The notes beneath the pieces are model-generated. The model searched no databases. It was not told the origin of the DNA and saw only the letters and a list, made by a program, of their open reading frames with translations. DNA of 64,000 nucleotides from Okeania sp. SIO1I7 (GTDB lineage Bacteria; Cyanobacteriota; Cyanobacteriia; Cyanobacteriales; Microcoleaceae). Position 1 is the first letter of the stretch; every line of letters begins with the position of its first letter. Positions 40,234 to 47,759 of the stretch are shown piece by piece. The stretch covers positions 1-64,000 of the forward strand of contig JAAHGF010000021.1 of NCBI GenBank assembly GCA_010672585.1, read 5' to 3'. A program made the translations under genes and the position numbers.

Positions 40234-41459
40234 CCTGGGGAGTCGGTTCCTTCCAGTCCACAGGCGTAAATTCGGGTGCAGCCCACCCTAGCCTTTTGAT
40301 TCACTTCCCCATATTGAGATAACACAATCGCCGCATTTAAGTCGCGGTCTATAACTGTTCCGCAGTTGGGACAGTTATAGATGCGGTCACTTAGCTTGAG
40401 ATCTCTTGTAATGTGACCGCAATTATGACAAGTTTTAGATGAGGGAAACCACTGGTCAGCTAGCACTACACTTCCACCACTAGCGACGATTTTGGTTGTC
40501 AATCGTTGCCTAAATTGATAAAATCCAAGCCTTGCTATAGATGCTGCTAACTTACCATTTTGCATCATCCCTTTGACGTTTAGGTTTTCTAAACAGATGT
40601 GCTTATAATAACTCGCTAATTCAGTAGTAATTTTCTCAATAAAATCTTTACGCTGACTAGCAATACGAGCATGATATTTTGCCAATTTTTTGTAGTATTT
40701 TACCGCATTTTTTGAAGCAGGTTTACCCTTACCACCTAGTTGCTTCTGGCGATTATGCCACTGAAACTTAGCCAACTTGAACTGCTCTTTTTTTATTGAT
40801 TCAGGAAAAGAAATAATCTGGTTTTCTTTTGATGAAGCTATTGTACCAAACTGTTTCACACCAAGGTCAATGCCAAAAGCCTCTTGATAACGTTCATCTA
40901 ATAATGGATGAACTGGTAATTTTTCTGCTTCAACACCAAAGCTAACAAACCATTTTTCCCCTGTTCTACTAATAGCAAAAGTCTGACTTGCTGTGGTGTA
41001 AGGAATTGATTCCCATAATCGAAAAGTTCCTAATGTTGGTATTTTAATTTTTTTACCAGGGTTAATTGTAACTTTTCCATTACCGTCATAAACCGTGAAA
41101 GATTGTCGGTCTTTTTTTCTTTTTAACTGAGGATACTTACTTGTTCCTTCTTTATAGCGTTTAAATGCTTCACCTAGATGTTGAAAAGCACTTTGATAAA
41201 TGCGAGATGAATAATTATTTATCCAAGCATATTCTGGTTGCTTTTTGACATAGTTAGTAAAGACTTTTTTAGCTTCTAAAATGCGTAATGTGTAACTCAA
41301 GCTAACTTTCTGGCCGCGTTTGTTAACTTTGGTCATGCCAGAAGTTCCATTAACCATGTTGAGGCCATAGTTGTAAACGAAACGAGCATAACCAGCCCAT
41401 TGAGCCATTTTTGAGCGCTCCTGGTTATTAAGCTTTAATTCAAGTTTTTTGGCGTACAA
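40230..41459 (-). CDS. tnpB: TnpB RNA-guided nuclease of IS1341-type element
   Basis: 409 residues. Starts at TTG (41,459), preceded by an excellent ribosome-binding site (GGAGGTGA, 8 bp away). The RuvC catalytic residues are intact: Asp198 in FGIDLGVKQF, Glu291 in ICLENLNV and Asp373 in IDRDLNAA. The zinc-finger cysteines are Cys344, Cys347, Cys363 and Cys366. Family knowledge: TnpB cuts DNA guided by an omega RNA made from the 3' end of tnpB and the right end, with the guide taken from flanking DNA. On this model the guide would be read on the minus strand below about 40,210, which is nSTAND-adjacent sequence. Probably active. Confidence 0.93.
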   Translation of the reverse strand: MYAKKLELKLNNQERSKMAQWAGYARFVYNYGLNMVNGTSGMTKVNKRGQKVSLSYTLRILEAKKVFTNYVKKQPEYAWINNYSSRIYQSAFQHLGEAFKRYKEGTSKYPQLKRKKDRQSFTVYDGNGKVTINPGKKIKIPTLGTFRLWESIPYTTASQTFAISRTGEKWFVSFGVEAEKLPVHPLLDERYQEAFGIDLGVKQFGTIASSKENQIISFPESIKKEQFKLAKFQWHNRQKQLGGKGKPASKNAVKYYKKLAKYHARIASQRKDFIEKITTELASYYKHICLENLNVKGMMQNGKLAASIARLGFYQFRQRLTTKIVASGGSVVLADQWFPSSKTCHNCGHITRDLKLSDRIYNCPNCGTVIDRDLNAAIVLSQYGEVNQKARVGCTRIYACGLEGTDSPG

Positions 41460-41484
41460 TCAAATCACCTCCAACCAGTAAGTA

Positions 41485-41506
41485 TTGATTTTGAAAGCAA
41501 AATCAA
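41485..41506 (-). other. IS left-end hairpin
   Basis: Perfect inverted repeat TTGATTTTG/CAAAATCAA with a 4-base loop, upstream of tnpB. It is the expected foldback recognised by the TnpA of IS200/IS605 elements supplied in trans. Confidence 0.75.
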
Positions 41507-41512
41507 CATTTT

Positions 41513-42595
41513 CTACTGCTGTAAAATAACTGCAACTTCAGGCATAGATAATAACTTTTCATACAAAATATTAGCAAAAAATTCATTGCCAAATACAGAA
41601 TAATGCCCATCACCTTCTAAGAATACTGTTTCTACTTTTTCATTAGGTATTATCTTTCTAAATTCAGCAATTAAATCAAGATAAATTATGTTGCGTTTCT
41701 CTAACTCAACCTGTAGATATTGTCGCCAAAAATCAGATTCATTTCCATAATAGTCAGAACGAATAGGTAAATAAATCACCACCAAAGTACTATTTTTATC
41801 TCTATTTATTTCTGCCAATTCCTCAAATATTTTCATGGTTATAGTAGGAGTTTGAGCAACATATTGATTATCAGTTTCTAACTTTCTCGGAAACAATGTT
41901 TGCCATAGACCTAAAAATCTTAACTCTTCAATATATCTGCTGCCTTCTCTAATTTTTGGAAATAAAAAAGCACCTCTAGGCACAGGAAAATTATGATTAA
42001 CTAACTCCCCATTTTCTAAAAACAATAATGGTTTCCCATAACCAAAAAACTTTGCACTTTGCATCCGCACAAAATCATCAGTAATAAAAGTAAATATCTG
42101 AATATTATGGTCAAACTTAGTACCATCACGTTTGTACCATAAATAAACTTGGTCAACACCATATCCTCCTTGACCCATATTAATAGTTTGCAAACGCTGA
42201 TTTATAGATGTTAATAATTGACACCATGTTTGATCGTTGCTAACTCCCAATCCCATTGTAAAAGAATCCCCAGAACAAATTATCCTAACTTTATTATGGG
42301 GAATATTAATAGAAAAGTCTTGATTATTTCTGAATGATTGAGAATTTGTCCGAAAATATATCCCTTCACCATACATATTTGGAATATCAACATTAGGAAT
42401 ATTAACCCATCCTAATAATTCATCATATTGAGCGTAAAGATGTGCGGGATTTGGTTGAATTTTACTGATTCTATAAAACATCAATAAGATACTAGATAGA
42501 CCTTCAACTAAATTCAATATCGCTACAATTAAAATCAGATTAATCGAAACAATTTTGAGGATTTTTTTTGTCTGACATAAACTATGATTTATCAT
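41513..42595 (-). CDS. Membrane-anchored SGNH-fold protein, subfamily D
   Basis: 360 residues. Membrane segment about residues 15-40. Conserved DELLGWVNIPN motif, then block I IICSGDSFTMG with Ser111, the Gly block NMGQGGYG, DDFVRM in the Asn-block position, and the C-terminal GDGHYSVFGNEF with Asp two residues before His. A tandem paralogue lies at 42,988-44,079 and is very similar throughout. The gene ends IL-QQ-stop, while the paralogue continues QQYN; the shortened end coincides with the left edge of the TnpB element, so the IS insertion probably replaced the original stop. The gene is otherwise complete. Confidence 0.84.
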   Translation of the reverse strand: MINHSLCQTKKILKIVSINLILIVAILNLVEGLSSILLMFYRISKIQPNPAHLYAQYDELLGWVNIPNVDIPNMYGEGIYFRTNSQSFRNNQDFSINIPHNKVRIICSGDSFTMGLGVSNDQTWCQLLTSINQRLQTINMGQGGYGVDQVYLWYKRDGTKFDHNIQIFTFITDDFVRMQSAKFFGYGKPLLFLENGELVNHNFPVPRGAFLFPKIREGSRYIEELRFLGLWQTLFPRKLETDNQYVAQTPTITMKIFEELAEINRDKNSTLVVIYLPIRSDYYGNESDFWRQYLQVELEKRNIIYLDLIAEFRKIIPNEKVETVFLEGDGHYSVFGNEFFANILYEKLLSMPEVAVILQQ

Positions 42596-42987
42596 AAATA
42601 TTAAATTTTTGGATATGAGTAAATATGGTTAAATTGAAGCTCAATGGGATAAAAAAATATGGATTATTAATATTTTTTCAACTTGTAAAAACCATTATAT
42701 TTGCTCTTTAGTATGAAGATTAGTGTTTTATCGATGCCATAGTTAAATCAGTTGAATTTCAGTGAGCGATCGCCCTGATCTTAAGTAATATCAAGTCTAA
42801 TTGATAGCCATAATAAAAACGTTCTTCTCTCAAGTGCGAGAATATTTTTTAAAATTTCCCCTGTTCCCTACTCCCTACTCCCTAAATTTTTCCTGGTTAT
42901 TAAAAGAGACATGATATAAGCTATCAGCACTCAGGTATCAAGTTTATTTATACGCTATTATTGCCTACTAAAAAGAAACCTATAAAC
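42596..42987. other. Spacer between subfamily D paralogues
   Basis: AT-rich, with one HIP1 site near 42,766 and a CCCTGTTCCCTACTCCCTAC-type run near 42,860. No gene or structured signal is recognised. Confidence 0.5.
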
Positions 42988-44079
42988 TTAATTATACTGC
43001 TGCAAAATAACTGCAACTTCTGGCATAGACAATAACTTTTCATACAATACATTAGCAATAAATTCATTACCAGATACAGAATAATGGCCATTACCGCCCA
43101 AGAAAGCAGTTTCTACTTGTTCATTAGGCATTCTCTTTCTAAATTCAGCAATTAAATCAATATAAATTATGTTTCGTTTTTCTAATTCAGCCTGTAGATA
43201 TTGTCGCCAAAAACTAGATTCATTCAGATAATAGTCAGAATATATTGGTAAATAAACAACCACTAATTTACTATTTTTCCCTTGATTGATCTTCGCCAAC
43301 TCTTCAAATATTTTGACAGCTATGGCAGGAGTTTGAACAACATATTTATTGCCAGTTTCCATTTTTCTAGGAAACAATGTTTGCCATAGATTTAAAAATC
43401 TTAACTCCTGGATATATCTACTACCTTCTGTAATTTTTGGAGCTAAAAAAGAACCTCTAGGCACAGGAAAATTATGATTAACTAACTCTCCATTTTCTAA
43501 AGACAATAATGGTTTCCCATAACCCAGAGACTTTGCCCGCTGCATCCGCACAAAATCATCAGTAATAAAAGCAAATATCTGAATGTTATGCTCAAACTTA
43601 GTACCATCACGTTTGTACCATAAATAAACTTGGTCAACACCATATCCCCCTTGACCCATATTCATAGTTTGTAAACGTTGATTGATAGATGTTAATAGTT
43701 GACACCATGTTTGGTCATTACTAACACCCCATCCCATTGTAAAAGAATCCCCAGAACAAATTATCCTAACTTTATTAGGGGGAATATTAATACTAAAGTC
43801 TTCGCTATTTCTGAAAGATTGAGAATTTGTCCGAAAATATATCCCCTGACCATACATATTTGGAATATTAACATTAGGAAGATTCACCCACCCTAATAAT
43901 TCATCATATTCAGTGTGACGTATTTCACTCATTGGTTGAATTTTACTGATTTTATAAAACAGCAAAAGAATGCTAGATAGACCTTCAACCAAACTTAATA
44001 TAGACAAACATAAAATTAGATTAATTGAGACAACTTTGAGGATTTTTTTTGTCTGACGTAAAGCATTTTTGAGCATCAA
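42988..44079 (-). CDS. Membrane-anchored SGNH-fold protein, subfamily D
   Basis: 363 residues. Same architecture as its tandem neighbour: membrane segment about residues 16-41, DELLGWVNLPN, IICSGDSFTMG with Ser112, NMGQGGYGVDQVYLWYKRDG, and C-terminal GNGHYSVSGNEF. Here the residue two before His is Asn (GNGHY) where the neighbour has Asp (GDGHY), so one copy differs at a potential catalytic position. Substitutions are spread along the whole length, consistent with an older duplication. Predicted extracytoplasmic; the substrate is unknown. Confidence 0.84.
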   Translation of the reverse strand: MMLKNALRQTKKILKVVSINLILCLSILSLVEGLSSILLLFYKISKIQPMSEIRHTEYDELLGWVNLPNVNIPNMYGQGIYFRTNSQSFRNSEDFSINIPPNKVRIICSGDSFTMGWGVSNDQTWCQLLTSINQRLQTMNMGQGGYGVDQVYLWYKRDGTKFEHNIQIFAFITDDFVRMQRAKSLGYGKPLLSLENGELVNHNFPVPRGSFLAPKITEGSRYIQELRFLNLWQTLFPRKMETGNKYVVQTPAIAVKIFEELAKINQGKNSKLVVVYLPIYSDYYLNESSFWRQYLQAELEKRNIIYIDLIAEFRKRMPNEQVETAFLGGNGHYSVSGNEFIANVLYEKLLSMPEVAVILQQYN

Positions 44080-44674
44080 TGTTAGAGTTTTGAAAATCGC
44101 GAGATATGAGGAGCCTAGTAAACAAAATGAGCAAAATTTTATTCAGTAAAAAAAATTATTCTTGACCGAAAAATTATCGTCAATAACCTCCCCTTTTAAA
44201 CTATGCTTTACAAACATCCTTTTTAACATACAACTTGACAAAATAGATAAGTTATATGTGAGTATTTGAGAGGCTTTTTCTTCAAAAATCATGTATTGAA
44301 AAGTACATTTTTTTGAGAACTTAAGTAGTTTTGCCAAGCTTTATTGACTCTTTCTCCCTTCTCCCCTACTCCCTACTCCCCTGCTCCCCACAAGGTTTTT
44401 AGCGTAGCTCCTCCGGAGGAGGCTAACTGTTAACGCAGTTCGGGCTTTATGAGGCTAACTGTTGCTTGCTAGAGCTTAAAAACATAGACTATCCTAGACA
44501 AACTTGCTGCCAACCACTGTTTCCAGATTCGATGGAGATTTTTTCTGGGTAAACTCTGATACGCAGAGATTTGAGATGAATACTTTTCCTTTCCTTCGGA
44601 ATGCTGCACAAAAGGAGTTCATACAATCTAGGTGATAAATTGCCAGGGCCTCTAAAATCTAGTCAATGCACCAT
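44080..44674. other. Spacer upstream of subfamily D genes
   Basis: Contains a CCTCCCCTTTTAAA fragment of an R3-like repeat (about 44,187-44,203), a CTCCCCTACTCCC run (44,355-44,388) and CCTCCGGAGGAGG palindromes (44,406-44,425). No gene is supported; a 64-codon open frame here is AT-rich and has no recognisable features. Confidence 0.5.
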
Positions 44675-45598
44675 TTAACTACTACGGTGCTCATTATTGT
44701 ACTTAATTCTGGCACCAGCCCATTGTAGTTTTTCTCTAAGAGTCTGGAAAAATGAATAATTTTCCCGCAAAATAATAAACTTAGCCTGACAATCTGCTAT
44801 TCGTACATCCACCCGTTGTCCAGGCCAAATAGCAGTAGACAGAACTCCATCTGCCCAAAGTTTAGTAGTTAGATCGTGCTCCTGTAAAGGCCAAACACTA
44901 ACTATACAACCAGGAGGAAGTACAATAGGACGACTAGAAAGACTTAAAGGACAAATTGGAGTCACAGAAATAGAAGCCATACCAGCGTGCATAATTGGTC
45001 CATTAGCAGAAGCAGTATAGCAAGTAGAACCTGTAGGACTAGCAACAATAAGTCCATCTCCTTGGTATTGATCTACTACCTCACCATCAACTTCTACTTC
45101 CAAAATAGAAGTAGGCATCCGGTCAGCAGAAGCAGGTTTAATACAAAATTCATTCAAAGCTAAAAAGCGATCGCTTGCTGGTTGGAGGTTAGTGCGATCG
45201 CCATTAAACACTGCTGACTGTAACATCATCCGTAGTTGTACAGCATAGCGGTCTTCAAATAACCTATCCCATACCTTCTCTGTATCTTTAAAATCTTCAA
45301 AACTTTCTGTCAAAAATCCCAAATGTCCTCCCACATTAACTGCCAACATTGGAATACCTAGAGCTGCTAAATGTCTTGCAGCAGCTAAAGCGCTACCATC
45401 CCCTCCTAAAACTACTGCTAAGTCAATTTTATGAGTGCTAGAAGCCAGAAAAACTGGATATGGATTATCTTGCGGTCCACTAGGCCCCATTAACACTTGA
45501 CAGCCTCTATCTTCCAACTGTCTAGCACATTGTTCTGCATAATGCTGACTCACATCATCTTTGGCTTTATGAGCAATAATTACTCGTTTAATGTCCAT
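44675..45598 (-). CDS. nadK: NAD kinase
   Basis: 307 residues, the usual length for the longer of the two cyanobacterial NAD kinases. It phosphorylates NAD(+) to NADP(+). Motifs: VVLGGDGSALAAARHLA (GGDGS at 65-69), VNVGGHLGFLTE, ALNEFCIKPA in the NE/D position, GDGLIVASPTGSTCYTASANG, and SVTPICPLSLSSRPIVLP. All fit the family. It starts with ATG (MDIKRVIIAHK). It stands alone on the minus strand between mobile-element remnants and SGNH genes. Confidence 0.96.
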   Translation of the reverse strand: MDIKRVIIAHKAKDDVSQHYAEQCARQLEDRGCQVLMGPSGPQDNPYPVFLASSTHKIDLAVVLGGDGSALAAARHLAALGIPMLAVNVGGHLGFLTESFEDFKDTEKVWDRLFEDRYAVQLRMMLQSAVFNGDRTNLQPASDRFLALNEFCIKPASADRMPTSILEVEVDGEVVDQYQGDGLIVASPTGSTCYTASANGPIMHAGMASISVTPICPLSLSSRPIVLPPGCIVSVWPLQEHDLTTKLWADGVLSTAIWPGQRVDVRIADCQAKFIILRENYSFFQTLREKLQWAGARIKYNNEHRSS

Positions 45599-45628
45599 AG
45601 TTAATATTCTAGATTTTAGTTAACACTC

Positions 45629-45657
45629 ACCCGTTAAATCAAAGATTATAACGGGAG
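45629..45657. repeat. Hairpin repeat CCCGTTAAATC/GATTATAACGGG
   Basis: Same core as the isolated hairpin at 28,219-28,250. It lies about 200 bp downstream of the 3' side of the decayed minus-strand TnpB gene, the position expected for a right-end structure of that element. The isolated 28.2-kb copy could be a solo remnant. Confidence 0.5.
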
Positions 45658-45829
45658 ATTCTTGTTTCAGACTCTTAACTAGGTAACAAATCAAACAAGT
45701 TGAGTTGCACCCGCTATAGACAATCGACCCAAGCATTTTGGTTAACGGTATGTCCTACCGCTATTAGTCCTCACCCACCCCTCTTGCTCCCCTCCCGGGA
45801 GGGGATGGGGGTGGGTGCAGCAGCTACAT

Positions 45830-46960
45830 CACGATTTATTTGATAACCGCAGTTGCTACAATTATGCTTTCTATCAGACAATTTCTTTTTCTGTCTCTGA
45901 CCACATCTAGGACATTCTTGAGAAGTATGATTTTTATCAACCTTTGCATAATATTTACCTCATTTCCAACCAACAAAAGGTAAGATTTCGTGAATAAACT
46001 GACCTATCCCACTATCTAAAGATTGCTTCCTGACAATGCCTCTAGACCAAGAATTAAAGTTAATATCTTCTACAAAAATATTATCAGCTAAATTGCAAAG
46101 TTGATGAGCTAATTTGAAATACCAATTACGTCTAGTATTAGCTATTTTTTCATGTAGTTTAGCTATTTTATTTTGAAATTTGAACCAATTATTTGACCTA
46201 ACTTTTTTCTTTTTCAGTCTTCGTTGCAGCAAGCTCGCGTAGTTTACTTAACAAAAACTTAGGAGATTTAATTAATTGTCCTGTTGAAGTAGCTACAAAA
46301 CTTTCTATACCTGCATCTACGCCTAATGAGACTTTACCGAAATAATTAATAATTAAACAATTAAATAATTAGATAATTCGCGCCTTGAAGCCTCCCCTTT
46401 CAAGGGGAAAAAAGCGGTCGATTGGATATGGCGAGGAATCCTGCGCCATATCCAATCGACCAAGAGAATAAATCTTTTCCTTTTAGTCAATCCTTTCCCT
46501 TTTAGGGAGAGGTAATTATCCATTATCCATTATCCATTATCCATTAATGAACTACTGGATTATCTGGCACTGATTCTGATGAAGTAAAAGTAATCATCAA
46601 ATAATAACCACTAGCTTTTTTAACTATCCTAGCTTGCGATTGCTGTCATACCTTCGGGATAAGGTCTGCTTTGTCTAATTTTAATCCAACCAAGTTGAGG
46701 TAGTTTAACTTTAGTACGACCTAAACAATTTTTAAGCATTGCAGGAAAAGCAAAGCTTCTTAACTTTTTTTTAAATCTAGGAAAGCCTTTACCTAAACTT
46801 TTCATCTGGTGAAAATGATCTATCTAAAGTCTTTAAAATTTGTTGTAATACTTGAGCATTAACTGACTTTAATTTAGGATTAGTTTTCTTCGCTATGGTT
46901 AGACTTTTTGCTTGATTATTATAACCAGGATAAGGAGTATCAGCAGGTATAATATATTCC
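45830..46960 (-). pseudogene. Decayed TnpB (IS891/IS1341-type), interrupted by repeat R3
   Basis: Read on the minus strand: N-terminal part (PADTPYPGYNNQAKSLTIAK, LGWIKIRQSRPYPEG, with frame changes), then an inserted R3 element (46,384-46,558), then the RuvC-I region GVDAGIESFVATSTGQLIKS, a middle region with NIFVEDINFNSWSRG, an in-frame TGA at 45,960-45,962, and the zinc finger CPRCGQRQ ... CSNCGYQINRD. It belongs to a different TnpB group from the intact copy at 40,230. Clearly inactive. Confidence 0.85.
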
Positions 46961-46967
46961 GAAATAA

Positions 46968-47688
46968 TTGAACAACTATTGGATCAAAGATTCAAGAGGA
47001 GACTATACTCACAAGCTAACAACTCAACTAATTCGTGAAAATAAAACGATAGTGGTTGAGGATTTGGCAGTTAAGAACATGATCAAGAACCACAACCCAC
47101 CCCCATCCCCTCCCGGGAGGGGAGCAAGAGGGGTGGGTTGTGATGCCAACTGGTCCGAGTTAGTGAGGCAATTAGAGTACAAAGCAGAATGGTATGGTCG
47201 TCGATTAATCAAGATTGACAGATATTTTCCCAGTTCGCGCGCGTTGTTCTAATTGTGGTCATGTAGTGGAAAAATTACCTTTAAATATTAGAGAGTGGGA
47301 TTGCCCAGAATGTGCAGCTCACCATGACCGCGATATCAATGCAAGTATAAATATTTTGCGGATGGGAACCCGCGGGGTGCGACAGACGCAAGCGGTCAGA
47401 CCCCGCGTCGCCGTCAGGCGCAAGCGGTGCGACCCCGCGACGACGACAGTCGCATCTGGTAGCGCACCAAGAGAGGGAATGCTGACCAAGAGAGGGAACT
47501 CCCACCAAGAAGGCTGCGGGAGGAGCAGTGTCAGCGCCAGTCGCTCATGGGGGAGACCCCCTTTTGCGGCGCTGGCTTGTCTGTGGAGCGCGCTTTTAGA
47601 CCTTCTGGGAGTAAATCCCGGCAGGTGCTTTAGAAGCAGAAAGCCCCTAATAGTAATTCTAGGGAATCCCGCGCTGTCTCGCGTATAG
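46968..47688 (+). pseudogene. Second TnpB fragment, C-terminal part
   Basis: Plus-strand remnant: LIRENKTIVVEDLAVKNMIK (RuvC-II), a C/G-rich insertion of the CCTCCCGGGAGG type (about 47,095-47,140), KAEWYGRRLIKIDRYFP, a frameshift near 47,230, then ARCSNCGHVVEKLPLNIREW, CPECAAHHDRDINASINI (zinc finger and RuvC-III). Downstream, a GC-rich block (47,360-47,690) is built of GCGACAGACGCAAGCGG-type repeats. It lies head to head with the minus-strand TnpB pseudogene and comes from a different element. Confidence 0.82.
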
Positions 47689-47690
47689 CA
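47360..47690. repeat. GC-rich repeat block
   Basis: Markedly more GC-rich than its surroundings. It contains GCGACAGACGCAAGCGGTC and CAAGCGGTGCGACCCCGCG. Related units are found inside the coding sequence at about 48,345-48,485. Confidence 0.7.
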
Positions 47691-47759
47691 GCGTCGGGAG
47701 GATGTCAAAGTAGGGACATTCCATATAATATCCCTAAAATCTACCACCTACGACCTTCT

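Larger units (their letters stand above)
40205..41512 (-). mobile_element. IS200/IS605-superfamily (IS1341-type) element, tnpB only
   Basis: An element with tnpB and no tnpA. Left-end hairpin at 41,485-41,506: TTGATTTTG, loop AAAG, CAAAATCAA, a perfect 9-bp stem. Right-end hairpin at 40,211-40,233: TTGAAGC, 9-base loop, GCTTCAA, overlapping the tnpB stop. Exact ends are not certain. A 14-bp sequence, ACTGCTGTAAAATA, lies on both sides (40,151-40,164 and 41,515-41,528). The left end abuts the stop codon of an SGNH gene and the right end supplies the first codons of the nSTAND frame. Confidence 0.8.

Noticed and set aside
44143-44337. 64-codon minus-strand open frame upstream of the subfamily D genes
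   Set aside because: AT-rich, no homology features, no ribosome-binding site, and part of it is an R3-like repeat fragment.
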